Shown: positions 1-9,004, counted from the stretch's first letter. The stretch is 64,000 nucleotides of DNA from Rhodoferax saidenbachensis (GCF_001955715.1 NZ_CP019239.1:4092001-4156000); one strand, 5' to 3'. Notes: a model not told the origin generated them from the letters alone. Numbers and translations are program-made.

Positions 1-290
1 TGGTGCTGGACAGCACCAAGCTAGACGCTGCACAAAAGGCCGACCCGGCCGCTGTGCGCGCCACCTTGAACAAGCTGGGCAAACAGGTCTTCAACGCTGC
101 GACGCAAGAACTGGCCAGCAATGGCAATGTGGGCTTGTCGCTGTCCACGCTGAACCAGCGCTCCGGCATTCTCAAAAGCCAGCAAGCCACCTTGAGTGCC
201 TTGGGACAAGACAACAGCCCCACCCCAAGCAACACGGGCTTTGGCAGTTGGACGAACTGGGGCGTGTCGGCATACCAGCAAATCAGCTAG
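1..290 (+). CDS. Partial protein, FliD-like C-terminus
   Basis: Only the last 95 or so residues are in the window; the reading frame is open at the left edge and ends with TAG at 288-290. The visible part begins with LDSTKLDAAQKADPAAV, which resembles the C-terminal domain of the flagellar filament cap protein FliD (LDSTKLDAALAADP type). It continues with a helical Gln/Leu/Ser-rich segment (LNQRSGILKSQQATL) as in the FliD coiled coil. The last 25 residues, rich in Ser, Asn, Gly and Trp, do not look like a normal FliD end. No other flagellar gene is in the window, so the assignment is tentative. Confidence 0.35.
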   Translation, partial: VLDSTKLDAAQKADPAAVRATLNKLGKQVFNAATQELASNGNVGLSLSTLNQRSGILKSQQATLSALGQDNSPTPSNTGFGSWTNWGVSAYQQIS

Positions 291-331
291 GCGCGGCCTG
301 GGTAAAAACGCGCCGCTTGCGCCAGGCTCTC

Positions 332-823
332 TCAGCTGGCCCGAATCCGCTGCACCAGCTTGGTCGTCGAGTACCCCTGCACAAACGGCAACGCCAACGC
401 CCGCCCGCCCCAGGATTCGATCAGCGCAGTCTCCGGCAGTTTCGCCATGTCGTAGTCGCCACCCTTGACCAGAATGTCGGGCCTGATTTCACCTAGGATC
501 TGCACCGGGGTGTCGTCGTCAAACCAGGTGACCAGGCTCACAGCGCCCTGGCCGGCCATGACGACAGCGCGGTCGGCTTCGGCGTTGAGCGGGCGGTCGT
601 CGCCCTTGCCCAGGCGCTTGACGGAGGCATCGGTGTTGAGCGCCACGATCAGGCTGGCGCCCAGTTCGCGGGCCTGGGCCAGGTACATCACGTGGCCGCG
701 GTGCAGCACGTCAAACACGCCGTTGGTAAACACCCAGGGGCGGGGCAGGTGGGCGAGCTGGCGGGCCAGATCGGCACGGTCGCAAATTTTGGACAGGAAA
801 GCTGGCGCTTTTTGGGGGTTCAT
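332..823 (-). CDS. rfaE2: D-glycero-beta-D-manno-heptose 1-phosphate adenylyltransferase
   Basis: A cytoplasmic enzyme that transfers AMP from ATP to heptose 1-phosphate, giving the ADP-heptose used for the LPS inner core. The 163-residue protein is one nucleotidyltransferase Rossmann domain with the HxGH signature (HRGH, about residue 42) near the N-terminus, followed by NTDASVKRLGK and the KGGDY motif near residue 115. The family also occurs as the C-terminal half of bifunctional HldE; the free-standing short form seen here is the usual beta-proteobacterial arrangement (RfaE2/HldC). The gene stands alone, convergent with the partial gene at the window edge and divergent from the HD-GYP-like gene. 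Confidence 0.92.
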   Translation of the reverse strand: MNPQKAPAFLSKICDRADLARQLAHLPRPWVFTNGVFDVLHRGHVMYLAQARELGASLIVALNTDASVKRLGKGDDRPLNAEADRAVVMAGQGAVSLVTWFDDDTPVQILGEIRPDILVKGGDYDMAKLPETALIESWGGRALALPFVQGYSTTKLVQRIRAS

Positions 824-911
824 GGGGGCATGCTAGCAGGGAAAACGGCGTGGTTTACCCCTCAAGACAGGCTTTCACGCGGCCCCATGGGATGCATAAT
901 TCCGGCACTTT

Positions 912-2150
912 ATGCACCTCGTACCGATCAGCGCAGAGTCCATACGCATTGGCCACCCCTTGCCCTTCCCTCTGATGGACAAGGACGGGGTGCTGTTGGC
1001 CAAAAAAGACTTTGTGGTCGGCTCCAAAGCCGATCTGGACGATTTCTCCAAGCGCGGCGGCGGCCTGTACATCGATGTGGCCGATTCCGAAGCCCACCAC
1101 CGCGCCTACATTGGCCGGTTGCACGGCTTGGTCAACGACGAAAAAGCGCTCGGTGAAATTGCCGGTACCAAGCTCGCCGGCACCACGCTGGGCGAACGCG
1201 CCAGCGCTGGCGTGGTGGACGACGGCAAACCGGACTGGCTGGACCTGCAAGAGCAGTGCAATTACCTGCTGCGCGATAGCAACCCGGCGCAGTTCATGGA
1301 CCGGCTGGAGCGCCTGCACGGCCTGCTGGAGCGCCACATGTTGCGCAACCCGGATGGCGTGTTGTTTGCGCTGATTCACCTGTCTGCCTCCGAGAAGCGG
1401 CGCTACAGCGCCACCCACGCCATGCTGGTTAGCGCCATGTGTGGCCTAGCGGCGCGCGAGGTGTTGAACTGGCCGCCGGAAGTAGTGGCGCTACTGGCCA
1501 AGGCTGCGCTGACCATGAACCTGGGCATGACGGATCTGCAAGACCGCCTGGCGTTACAAACCGAGGCACCCAGCCCCGCCCAACGCGCACAGATTGATAA
1601 CCACGCCGAGAAATCCGTGGAAATGCTCAAGGCGCTGGGCGTGACCAATGTGCACTGGCTGCAGGCCGTGCGCGAACACCACACCCAGACACCCGGCCCG
1701 CTCAAAGCCAAGACCGGCGCCGAGCGCATGGCGCGCCTGATACAGCGCGCCGACATGTTTGCCGCACGCCTGGCACCGCGTGCTTCGCGCCAGCCGATTT
1801 CCCCGGCGGCCGCCATGCAGGCCTGCTACTTTGATGAAGAGCGCAAGGTGGACGAAGCCGGTGCGGCGCTGATCAAGGCCGTCGGTATTTATCAGCCGGG
1901 CTCGTTTGTGCGCCTGGCCACGGACGAAATTGCAGTGGTGATCAAGCGCGGTGCGAATACAACGACGCCGCGTGTGGCGGTGCTGGTCAACCGCTCCGGC
2001 ATCCCCACCGTAGAGCCGACCATCCGCGAAACCAGCCTGCCCGACTACCGCATCGTGGCCAGCGTGGCGCACCGCGAAGTCAAGGTGCAGGTGAACCTGG
2101 AAAAAATGCTGCCGCTGACGGCAGTGCCCGCCTCAGACCGGCCGTGGTGA
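912..2150 (+). CDS. Degenerate HD-GYP domain protein
   Basis: The 412-residue protein has an N-terminal DUF3391-like region (about 1-120) and a C-terminal HD-GYP-like region (about 155-330). HD-GYP enzymes hydrolyse cyclic di-GMP. Landmarks are the first His (YSATHAML), a later NHAEKSVEML, the REHH pair, and the lid segment LIQRADMFAARLAPR. The HD dyad itself is not present: where HDIGK is expected the sequence reads LTMNLGM, and the GYP motif is replaced by TQTPG. It is therefore probably a non-catalytic sensor or an enzyme with altered metal binding. Its 3' end overlaps the convergent desaturase-like gene by 18 bases. Confidence 0.75.
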   Translation: MHLVPISAESIRIGHPLPFPLMDKDGVLLAKKDFVVGSKADLDDFSKRGGGLYIDVADSEAHHRAYIGRLHGLVNDEKALGEIAGTKLAGTTLGERASAGVVDDGKPDWLDLQEQCNYLLRDSNPAQFMDRLERLHGLLERHMLRNPDGVLFALIHLSASEKRRYSATHAMLVSAMCGLAAREVLNWPPEVVALLAKAALTMNLGMTDLQDRLALQTEAPSPAQRAQIDNHAEKSVEMLKALGVTNVHWLQAVREHHTQTPGPLKAKTGAERMARLIQRADMFAARLAPRASRQPISPAAAMQACYFDEERKVDEAGAALIKAVGIYQPGSFVRLATDEIAVVIKRGANTTTPRVAVLVNRSGIPTVEPTIRETSLPDYRIVASVAHREVKVQVNLEKMLPLTAVPASDRPW

Positions 2151-3002
2151 CACAGCTGGAGTGATGGAGTCGGCCAGTTCGCGGGCCAGTTCCTTGCGGT
2201 ATTTGTTGAGCTCCTGCACGGTGCTGAAACTGCGGTCCATCAGCAGACTCATGTTGTGCAGGATGCGCTCGACCACCTTGGTCTCCCACACCGCATCAAA
2301 GTTGATTTGTTTGTCCAGCCAGTGCTCCAGCCACTCAGGGTTGGGCATGCGGCTCTGGATGGTGTCGCGCGGGAACAGCGCCTTGTTGACGTGCAGGTTG
2401 GTCGGGTGCAGCGCTTGCGCTGTGCGCCGCGCACTGGCCATGAGCACGCCCACTTTGGCAAAGGCGGCTTTGGCTTCATCGCCAAAATTCTGGATGGCGC
2501 GTTTCATGTACCGCAGGTAGGCGCCGCCATGGCGGGCTTCGTCCTGGCTGAGCTTGGTGTAGATGGTCTTGATGACGGGTTCGGTGTGCCATTCGCTGGC
2601 GCGGCGGTACCAATGGTTGAGGCGGATCTCGCCGCAGAAATGCAGCATCAGCGTCTCCAGCACGGGCGCCGGGTCGAACTCGAAGCGCACGTTGTGCAGC
2701 TCTTCCTCAGTCGGCACCATGTCGGGCCGGTAGCGGCGCAGGTACTCCATCAGCACCAGTGAGTGTTTCTGTTCTTCAAAAAACCAGATCGACATGAAGG
2801 CGGAGAAATCGCTGTCGCCGCGGTTGTCGCGCAAGAACATCTCGGTGGCAGGCAGCGCAGCCCACTCGGTGATGGCATTCATCTTGATCGTGGCCGCCTG
2901 CTCGTCGGAGAGCTTGACGGGGTCGAAGCTGGCCCAGGGAATGTCTTTGTCCATATCCCAGCGGACCGATTCCAGTTGCTTGAAGAGTTCCGGGTAGAGC
3001 AT
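2133..3002 (-). CDS. Ferritin-like diiron protein, acyl-ACP desaturase type
   Basis: About 289 residues from the ATG at 3002 (protein start MLYPELFKQ), which has GAAAGG a few bases upstream; the open frame extends further upstream without a better site. Carboxylate-bridged diiron ligands are recognisable as ITEWAALP, then WFFEEQKH, then QDEARH. This spacing matches the type 2 acyl-ACP desaturase/ferritin-like superfamily, which inserts double bonds into acyl chains using O2. Substrate is unknown. It is divergent from the FAD oxidoreductase/Cfa cluster starting at 3198 and shares a roughly 195-base AT-rich intergenic region with it, suggesting a common role in fatty-acid modification. Another ferritin-like oxidase function is possible. 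Confidence 0.7.
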   Translation of the reverse strand: MLYPELFKQLESVRWDMDKDIPWASFDPVKLSDEQAATIKMNAITEWAALPATEMFLRDNRGDSDFSAFMSIWFFEEQKHSLVLMEYLRRYRPDMVPTEEELHNVRFEFDPAPVLETLMLHFCGEIRLNHWYRRASEWHTEPVIKTIYTKLSQDEARHGGAYLRYMKRAIQNFGDEAKAAFAKVGVLMASARRTAQALHPTNLHVNKALFPRDTIQSRMPNPEWLEHWLDKQINFDAVWETKVVERILHNMSLLMDRSFSTVQELNKYRKELARELADSITPAVSPRPV

Positions 3003-3197
3003 GACAACCTTTCGATGCGATTTGATTTTAGTCGGCGTGTATGTCAGAAACTTGACAAACACCTGCTCCCGACAAGGACACATGACCATTCCATTATAGG
3101 GGTTATAAAACTGATTGATTTGAATAAATACCGTTTAGTCACAAAATAACTTGATGGTTTTAAATTCAAATTCAATGGTACTGAACAAGGTGGCGGC

Positions 3198-4508
3198 ATG
3201 AAGGTCGCCATCGTCGGCTCCGGTATCTCGGGCCTGGCCGTGGCGCACCGCCTGCGCGGGCTGGCCGACATCACCCTGTTCGAGGCGGGCAGCTACTTTG
3301 GCGGGCATACCAATACGGTGGACCTGACCTTGCCGGGTTTGAACGGTACCAAAGTCACGCATGGCGTGGACACCGGTTTTTTGGTGTTTAACGAGCGCAC
3401 CTACCCTACCCTGATTGCGCTGCTGGCGGAGCTGGGCGTGGAGACGTCCAAGTCCGACATGTCGTTCTCCGTGCAGGTGCCGGGCAGCGCAGGCCAGGCG
3501 CCACTGGAATGGAGCGGTTCGTCATTGGACACCGTGTTTTCCCAACGCCAAAACCTCTGGAACCCACGCTTCTGGCGCATGCTGCGCGACGTGCTGCGTT
3601 TCAACCGGCTGGCCACCAACATTGCCCGGCGCAATGCCGAGGCCGAGCTGGTGCAGCCGCTGGGCGACTTTCTGGCCCAGCACGCGCTGTCCGATGAATT
3701 TCGCGACTGGTATTTCCTGCCCATGCTGGGCTGCATCTGGAGCTGCCCGACCGACCAGATGCTGCAGTTCCCCGTGGCCACCATGATCCGTTTTTGCCAC
3801 AACCACGGCCTGATCCAGGTAACCAACCGCCCGCAGTGGTGGACGGTAACCGGCGGCGCACGCCACTATGTGGACAAGATCGTTGCGGGCATTACCGACA
3901 AACGGCTCAACACCCCGGTGGAAAACATCACGCGCGATTCCCAGGGCGTGTGGGTGCGTTCCCACGGCCAGACAGAACACTTTGACAAAGTGGTGCTGGC
4001 CAGCCACTCAGACCAAAGCCTTACGATGCTGAGCGACGCCCGCGCGGCCGAGCAGGCGGTGCTGGGCGCCATTCGTTACCAGCCCAACCGCGCCGTGTTG
4101 CACACCGATACCCGCGTATTGCCCACCGAGCGCCGCGCCTGGGCCGCGTGGAATTACGAGCGCGCTGCGAGTGCCGACAAAAACTCGGCCCAGGTCTGCC
4201 TGCACTACCTGCTCAACCAGCTGCAGCCCCTCCCGTTTGCGCAGGACGTGGTGGTCTCGCTGAACCCGGTGCGCGAGATAGACTCGGCCCAGATCCACGC
4301 GACGTTTGACTACGCGCACCCGGTGTTTGACCTGGCCGCCATCCGTGCGCAAAAGTCTTTGCCTGCATTGCAAGGCATGCAACACACCTACTACTGCGGC
4401 GCCTGGACCGGTTATGGCTTCCACGAAGATGGCCTGAAGTCCGGGCTGGACGTGGCGCAGCGCCTGGGGCAAGCCATCGCACAACACGCGGTGGGCGGTG
4501 CCCTATGA
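3198..4508 (+). CDS. FAD-dependent amine-oxidase-like oxidoreductase
   Basis: A 436-residue flavoprotein. The N-terminus MKVAIVGSGISGLAVAH is a textbook dinucleotide-binding beta-alpha-beta fold (GxGxxG), followed by FEAGSYFGGHTNT, the FAD-ribose region, and a C-terminal FAD-binding segment near YYCGAWTGYGFHEDGL. Such proteins are regularly encoded immediately upstream of DUF1365 and Cfa-type methyltransferases. The group is implicated in modification of unsaturated phospholipid acyl chains, and in some alphaproteobacteria belongs to the RpoE-ChrR singlet-oxygen regulon. It is the first gene of the cluster and overlaps the next by the 4 bases ATGA. No ECF sigma or anti-sigma gene is nearby. 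Confidence 0.85.
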   Translation: MKVAIVGSGISGLAVAHRLRGLADITLFEAGSYFGGHTNTVDLTLPGLNGTKVTHGVDTGFLVFNERTYPTLIALLAELGVETSKSDMSFSVQVPGSAGQAPLEWSGSSLDTVFSQRQNLWNPRFWRMLRDVLRFNRLATNIARRNAEAELVQPLGDFLAQHALSDEFRDWYFLPMLGCIWSCPTDQMLQFPVATMIRFCHNHGLIQVTNRPQWWTVTGGARHYVDKIVAGITDKRLNTPVENITRDSQGVWVRSHGQTEHFDKVVLASHSDQSLTMLSDARAAEQAVLGAIRYQPNRAVLHTDTRVLPTERRAWAAWNYERAASADKNSAQVCLHYLLNQLQPLPFAQDVVVSLNPVREIDSAQIHATFDYAHPVFDLAAIRAQKSLPALQGMQHTYYCGAWTGYGFHEDGLKSGLDVAQRLGQAIAQHAVGGAL

Positions 4509-5275
4509 ACACAACAGCGCAGGCCCTGATCGGGTTTGGCGAAGTACGCCACACCCGCCTGCGCCCGGTGCGCAATGCGTTTGCCTATGGCACCTATTTC
4601 CTCATGCTGCCGATGCGCAGTCTGCAGTTGCAAGGCGATAGTGCGCTGGCACGCAACCGCTTTGCGCCTCTGAGTTTTTATGACACCGACCATGGCGACG
4701 GCCGCAGCCCCGAACAAGGTGGCGCACTGGCCTGGCTGGATGCGCTGCTGCTGCGCGAAGGGGTGGAAGACGCCGACGGTGAGGTCTGGCTGCACTGCTA
4801 CCCACGCGTGCTGGGCTTCACCTTCAAACCCGTGAGCTTCTGGTACTGCCACCGGTTGGACGGCAGCCTGCGCGCCATCGTGGTGGAAGTGAACAACACC
4901 TTTGGCGAGCGCCATTGTTACCTGCTGGACGAGCCGCATTATGGCGTGGAATTGCGCGCCGACAAGGTGTTCCACGTGTCGCCGTTTTGCCCGGTGGAAG
5001 GCGGCTACCGTTTTCGCTTCATGCGCACGGCGGACGACCAACGCACCGTGGCACGCATTGACTATGACGACGCGCAAGGCCCGCTCATCGAGACCAGTGT
5101 GAGCGGCCACCTGCAACCCCTCACGCGCCAAAGCACACGCCAGGCGCTGTGGCGCTACCCGGCCATGACGCTGGCCGTGGTGGCGCGCATCCATTGGCAG
5201 GCGCTGCGCCTGTTTTTCAAGAAGGTGCGCTTCTTCCGCAAACCCGCACCACCGCCCACTTTCACCACCCGTTGA
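4505..5275 (+). CDS. DUF1365 family protein
   Basis: 256 residues, start overlapping the stop of the preceding FAD oxidoreductase (ATGA), so translation is probably coupled. DUF1365 proteins have no established biochemical activity but co-occur with the flavoprotein upstream and the cyclopropane synthase-like methyltransferase downstream. Family landmarks are VRHTRLRPVRNAFAY at the N-terminus, FGFxxKPVSFWYC-like text (LGFTFKPVSFWYCHR, about residue 105), EVNNTFGERHCY, and a HVSPFCPVEGGYRF segment. The C-terminal 25 residues are basic and aromatic and may contact the membrane. Confidence 0.88.
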   Translation: MNTTAQALIGFGEVRHTRLRPVRNAFAYGTYFLMLPMRSLQLQGDSALARNRFAPLSFYDTDHGDGRSPEQGGALAWLDALLLREGVEDADGEVWLHCYPRVLGFTFKPVSFWYCHRLDGSLRAIVVEVNNTFGERHCYLLDEPHYGVELRADKVFHVSPFCPVEGGYRFRFMRTADDQRTVARIDYDDAQGPLIETSVSGHLQPLTRQSTRQALWRYPAMTLAVVARIHWQALRLFFKKVRFFRKPAPPPTFTTR

Positions 5276-5287
5276 ACCGAGCCAACG

Positions 5288-6511
5288 ATGAACACCACCA
5301 CCGCACCCGCCTTCACCCTGCCACAGGGCACGCCCGCCGCCGCGCGCACCGTGCTCAAGCTGCTGCAGCGCCTGCGCCATGGCAGCCTGACCGTGCAACT
5401 GCCCAATGGGTCCATGCAACGTTTTGGCGGTGAGGTCATGCCCCACGCCACGTTGCAACTGCACAACTGGAATGTCTGCGCGGCAGCGCTCAAGTCCGGT
5501 GACATTGGTTTTGCCGAGAGTTACATCGCCGGTGACTGGAGCACGCCCAACCTGACCGAGCTGCTGCGTGTGCTGGTGAAAAACCGCGCTGAGGTGGAGA
5601 ACGTGGTCTACGGCTCTTGGGCCGGGCGCCTGCTGTACCGCATCAAACACCTGCTCAACCGCAACACCAAAACCAACAGCCAGAAAAACATCCACGCCCA
5701 CTACGACCTGGGCAATGCGTTTTACACGCTGTGGCTGGACGAGACCATGAACTACTCGTCGGCCCTGTTCCACGGCGACTTCACGCAGCCCATGGTGCAG
5801 GCACAACACGCCAAGGTGCGCCGTGCGCTGCAGCAGGCCGGCGTGCAACCGGGCGACCGCGTGCTGGAAATCGGCTGCGGCTGGGGCGCGCTGGCCGAGA
5901 TGGCAACCACCGGCTTTGGCGCGTCCGTCACCGGCGTAACCCTGAGCACCGAACAGCTCGCGTTTGCCAAAGCACGCATGGAACGTCTGGGTGTGGCGCA
6001 TCAAGCGGATTTGCGCTTGCAGGACTACCGCGACATTGATGACGCGCCGTTTGATGCGATCTGCTCCATCGAGATGGTGGAAGCCGTGGGCCGCGAGTAT
6101 TGGCCCACCTATTTCCAGACCGTTGCCAAGTTGCTCAAGCCCGGTGGGCACGCCTGTGTGCAGAGCATCGTGATCGACGACGCGTTGTTTGACCGGTATG
6201 TCGCGTCCACCGACTTTATCCAACAGTACATCTTTCCCGGTGGCTGCCTGCCCTGCCCGCGCGAATTCCGCACGCAGGCCGAAGCGGCCGGGCTGGAGGT
6301 GGTGGAGGCGCTGCATTTCGGCCCCGACTACGCCGAGACGCTGCGGCGCTGGCGCAATGCCTTTGTGACCGAGCACAACGCTGTATTGCAGCAGGGCTTT
6401 GATGCGCGTTTTGTGCGCATCTGGGAGTTCTACCTGGGCTACTGCGAAGCGGCCTTTGACGAACGCAACATCGACGTGGTGCAGTACACGCTGCGCAAAC
6501 GTGCGGTCTGA
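5288..6511 (+). CDS. cfa: Cyclopropane-fatty-acyl-phospholipid synthase family methyltransferase
   Basis: 407 residues, close to the size of E. coli Cfa. The family transfers a methylene or methyl group from S-adenosylmethionine to the double bond of acyl chains in membrane phospholipids. The SAM-binding motif VLEIGCGWGALAE lies near residue 195. HYDLGNAFYTLWLDETMNYS (about 140-160), ICSIEMVEAVGREYW and QYIFPGGCLPC are other conserved blocks. The sequence starts 12 bases after the DUF1365 stop. Because it sits in the FAD-DUF1365 context it may be a Cfa paralogue making methylated or furan-precursor acyl chains rather than simple cyclopropane rings; the sequence alone does not decide this. Confidence 0.9.
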   Translation: MNTTTAPAFTLPQGTPAAARTVLKLLQRLRHGSLTVQLPNGSMQRFGGEVMPHATLQLHNWNVCAAALKSGDIGFAESYIAGDWSTPNLTELLRVLVKNRAEVENVVYGSWAGRLLYRIKHLLNRNTKTNSQKNIHAHYDLGNAFYTLWLDETMNYSSALFHGDFTQPMVQAQHAKVRRALQQAGVQPGDRVLEIGCGWGALAEMATTGFGASVTGVTLSTEQLAFAKARMERLGVAHQADLRLQDYRDIDDAPFDAICSIEMVEAVGREYWPTYFQTVAKLLKPGGHACVQSIVIDDALFDRYVASTDFIQQYIFPGGCLPCPREFRTQAEAAGLEVVEALHFGPDYAETLRRWRNAFVTEHNAVLQQGFDARFVRIWEFYLGYCEAAFDERNIDVVQYTLRKRAV

Positions 6512-6530
6512 ACACACGGCATAAACCACC

Positions 6531-7088
6531 ATGCCAACGCGTCGCACCATCTTGCAACTGCCCCTGCTGGCCTGGGCTGCGCTGGGCGCGCTTGGCGTGA
6601 GGGCGCAAAGCGCAACACCACCCGAGATCAGCACCGAGCTGCCCACGGCGCTGGCTGCGGGCAGCAGCCGCATGCGCTTTTTCGGTCTGTCGATTTACGA
6701 CGCCAAGCTGTGGGTCACACCGGGCTTCAAGGCAGCAACCTACGCGCAGCACCCACTGGCGCTGGAGCTGACTTACCTGCGCGCACTGAGCGGTAAAGCC
6801 ATAGCCGAGCGCTCGCTCACCGAGATGCGCCGCGCTGGCCCGCTGCCCGCCGCCACCGAAGCACGCTGGCTGGCTGCGATGCAGGCGGCTTTTCCCGATG
6901 TGAAAGAAGGTGACCGTATCACCGGCGTGCACCTGCCCGCCGTGGGGGCACGCTTTTATGTCAACAGACAATTGCGCAGCACGATTACTGATGCCGAGTT
7001 CAGCCGGCTGTTCTTTGGTATCTGGCTGTCGGACGCGACCAGCGAGCCGCGCCTGCGCCAGGAACTGCTGGCCGGCGTGCCAGGCTGA
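6531..7088 (+). CDS. Chalcone isomerase-like periplasmic protein
   Basis: 185 residues beginning with an export signal (MPTRRTILQLPLLAWAALGALGVRAQS; the Arg pair followed by a hydrophobic stretch could be Sec or weakly Tat-like). The mature part matches the bacterial chalcone isomerase-fold group: GSSRMRFFGLSIYDAKLWV, ELTYLRALSGKAIAERSL and RLFFGIWLSD. This fold binds fatty acids, and most bacterial members lack plant-type isomerase activity. Its place between cfa and the MFS gene suggests a role in handling the modified lipid outside the membrane. It begins 19 bases after cfa. Confidence 0.8.
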   Translation: MPTRRTILQLPLLAWAALGALGVRAQSATPPEISTELPTALAAGSSRMRFFGLSIYDAKLWVTPGFKAATYAQHPLALELTYLRALSGKAIAERSLTEMRRAGPLPAATEARWLAAMQAAFPDVKEGDRITGVHLPAVGARFYVNRQLRSTITDAEFSRLFFGIWLSDATSEPRLRQELLAGVPG

Positions 7089-7093
7089 CACCC

Positions 7094-8389
7094 ATGCGCT
7101 GCGTCACGACGCCCACGGCGATGTCATTCACTTGGCGCGATGGCTGGCGTTATGGCCTGCTGGGTTTGCCGCTCGCCTTTGTGGCGCTGCCGCTGTACGT
7201 GATCCTGCCCAACCACTATGCGCGCGCGTTTGGCGTGCCGCTGGCCACGCTGGGGGCGGTGCTGCTGTTGGCGCGTTTGTTTGATGCCTTCATCGACCCG
7301 CTGCTGGGGCGCTGGAGCGACCGGCTGTTTGCGCGCTCGCCGCGCACGGTACTGGGCTGGGCGGCCGTGGGCGCGGTGTTGCTGTTTGGTGGATTTGCCC
7401 TGCTGTTTTTCCCGCCGGTGCAAGGCACCGAGGCACTGGTGCTGTGGGCCACGGCCTGCCTGATGCTGACCTACGCCGCCTACAGCCTGCTCAGCATCAC
7501 GCACCAGTCCTGGGGCGCGATGCTGGGCGGTGATGAGGCGCAGCGCAGCCGCGTGGTGGCCTGGCGCGAAGGGCTGGGCCTGGTCGGCGTGATTTTGGCA
7601 TCGATTGCGCCCGTAGCCCTCGGTCTGCCTGCGGCAACAGCTCTCTTTTTCATAGCGCTTTTTGCTGGCTGGTGGGCCTGGACACGCGCACGCCAGCCCC
7701 GCACCACGGCACAGAGTTTCAGCGACAGCGGGTATTCGGCAGGGCAGCCCGCATCCATCTGGCTGCCGTTTACACGCCCGGCCTACCGCGCGCTCTTGTC
7801 CGTGTTTGTGGTCAACGGCATTGCCAGTGCGGTGCCCGCCACGTTGATCCTCTTTTTTGTGCAGGACCGGCTGCAAGCCCCGGCCAGCGCCGAGCCGCTG
7901 TTTCTGGGCAGTTACTTTCTGAGCGCTGCGCTGGCGATACCGCTTTGGTTGCAAGTGGTTAAACGCATCGGGCTGGCGCGCACCTGGGGGGTGGGCATGT
8001 TGCTGTCCATTGCGGTGTTTGTATTTGCGGCTGGGCTGGGCGCCGGTGACACCACAGCGTTCATCGTGGTGTGTGCCTTGTCCGGCGTCGCGCTGGGCAC
8101 CGACCTGGCCATTCCCGGCGCGCTGCTGGCCGGCACGATTGACACCAACGGCGACCGCGGCCGCATGGAAGGCGCGTACTTCGGCTGGTGGAACTTTGCC
8201 ATCAAGCTCAACCTGGCGCTGGCCGCCGGTGTGGCCCTGCCCGCGCTGGGCCTGCTGGGCTACACGCCCGGCACACGCGACCCGCAAGCCCTGCAAGTTC
8301 TCACGCTGGCCTATTGCCTGCTGCCCTGCGCCCTGAAGGCGCTGGCAGCGGTGCTGCTCTACACCCTCATCCTCCGAAAGACCCCATGA
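7094..8389 (+). CDS. MFS transporter (GPH/MelB-like)
   Basis: 431 residues with about 12 predicted membrane helices, for example GLLGLPLAFVALPLYVILP, LVGVILASIAPVALGL and a final helix at the C-terminus. The early LLLARLFDAFIDPLLGRWSDR segment is typical of sodium-sugar symporter-like (GPH/MelB) MFS proteins. Substrate is unknown; similar carriers recur in Cfa-flavoprotein clusters, so transport of a lipid precursor or product is possible. The start could alternatively be the ATG at 7121 (MSFTWRDGW), which would put the first helix nearer the N-terminus. The stop overlaps the next start by ATGA. Confidence 0.85.
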   Translation: MRCVTTPTAMSFTWRDGWRYGLLGLPLAFVALPLYVILPNHYARAFGVPLATLGAVLLLARLFDAFIDPLLGRWSDRLFARSPRTVLGWAAVGAVLLFGGFALLFFPPVQGTEALVLWATACLMLTYAAYSLLSITHQSWGAMLGGDEAQRSRVVAWREGLGLVGVILASIAPVALGLPAATALFFIALFAGWWAWTRARQPRTTAQSFSDSGYSAGQPASIWLPFTRPAYRALLSVFVVNGIASAVPATLILFFVQDRLQAPASAEPLFLGSYFLSAALAIPLWLQVVKRIGLARTWGVGMLLSIAVFVFAAGLGAGDTTAFIVVCALSGVALGTDLAIPGALLAGTIDTNGDRGRMEGAYFGWWNFAIKLNLALAAGVALPALGLLGYTPGTRDPQALQVLTLAYCLLPCALKALAAVLLYTLILRKTP

Positions 8390-8919
8390 AACGACGCCTG
8401 CTCCTGAGCTCCGCCGCGGCCAGCACCCTGGTACTGGGCGGCTGCGCATCCCAAGACATCAACAACTACGCCAGCGAAAAGCCGGTGCTGGACCTGCAGC
8501 AGTATTTCAACGGCACGCTGGACGCGTATGGCGTCTTCACCGACCGTTCGGGCGCCGTGGTCAAGCGCTTTACCGTGGTGATGCGCTGCACCTGGAGTGG
8601 CGACGTGGGGCTGCTGGACGAAGACTTTACGTACGCCGATGGCAGCACCCAAAAACGCGTGTGGCGCCTCACCAAACTGGCCGATGGCCGTTACACCGGT
8701 ACGGCCGGAGATGTGGTGGGCACGGCGCAGGGCCAAGCACGCGGCAACGCGTTTTACTGGAACTACACGCTCAGCTTGCCTGTGGATGGCAAGGTCTACG
8801 AGGTGCAGTTCGACGACTGGATGTACCTGATGACCGACCGCGTGATGCTGAACAAGGCGACGATGACCAAGTTTGGCGTGAAGCTGGGTGAAGTCACTTT
8901 GTCCTTCACCAAGCGCTGA
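8386..8919 (+). CDS. DUF3833 family lipoprotein
   Basis: 177 residues from the ATG overlapping the MFS stop. A lipoprotein signal peptide is visible: MKRRLLLSSAAASTLVLGGC, with the lipobox LGGC placing the lipidated Cys at residue 20. The mature domain (LQQYFNGTLDAYGVFTDRSG, then FTYADGSTQKRVWRL, and VQFDDWMYLMTDRVMLNKA) is the DUF3833 pattern, a small lipocalin-like beta barrel. It probably acts at the inner face of the outer membrane as a lipid-binding partner for the rest of the cluster. The function has not been shown for the family. Good confidence in family, low in role. Confidence 0.83.
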   Translation: MKRRLLLSSAAASTLVLGGCASQDINNYASEKPVLDLQQYFNGTLDAYGVFTDRSGAVVKRFTVVMRCTWSGDVGLLDEDFTYADGSTQKRVWRLTKLADGRYTGTAGDVVGTAQGQARGNAFYWNYTLSLPVDGKVYEVQFDDWMYLMTDRVMLNKATMTKFGVKLGEVTLSFTKR

Positions 8920-8943
8920 GGCCCGGAATTTATATGAAATTGG

Positions 8944-8996
8944 CCTGTAGCCCCCGAATGGATTGCGCAAGCAGCTACCAAAACCATAGCAAAAAG
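8944..8996 (-). repeat. Dispersed repeat, family A
   Basis: Copy of a repeated element of roughly 50-60 bases, in reverse orientation. The core reads TAGCTGCTTGCGCAATCC, followed by a GGGGGCTA block. Copies also lie at about 13572, 17129, 40021, 58608 and 63258, with weaker ones at 42768 and 52176. Here it fills most of the 85-base gap between the lipoprotein and SDR genes. Confidence 0.65.
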
Positions 8997-9004
8997 TTGC
9001 CGCC

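Noticed and set aside
3003..3197. RpoE-ChrR-type promoter for the lipid cluster
   Set aside because: TGATTG and TGATGG boxes occur but the expected TAAG-type downstream box at the right distance is missing.
4412..6673. Long open frame (753 codons) on the minus strand
   Set aside because: It lies opposite the well-supported DUF1365 and cfa genes; such frames arise from codon bias in GC-rich DNA, and the translation matches no family.
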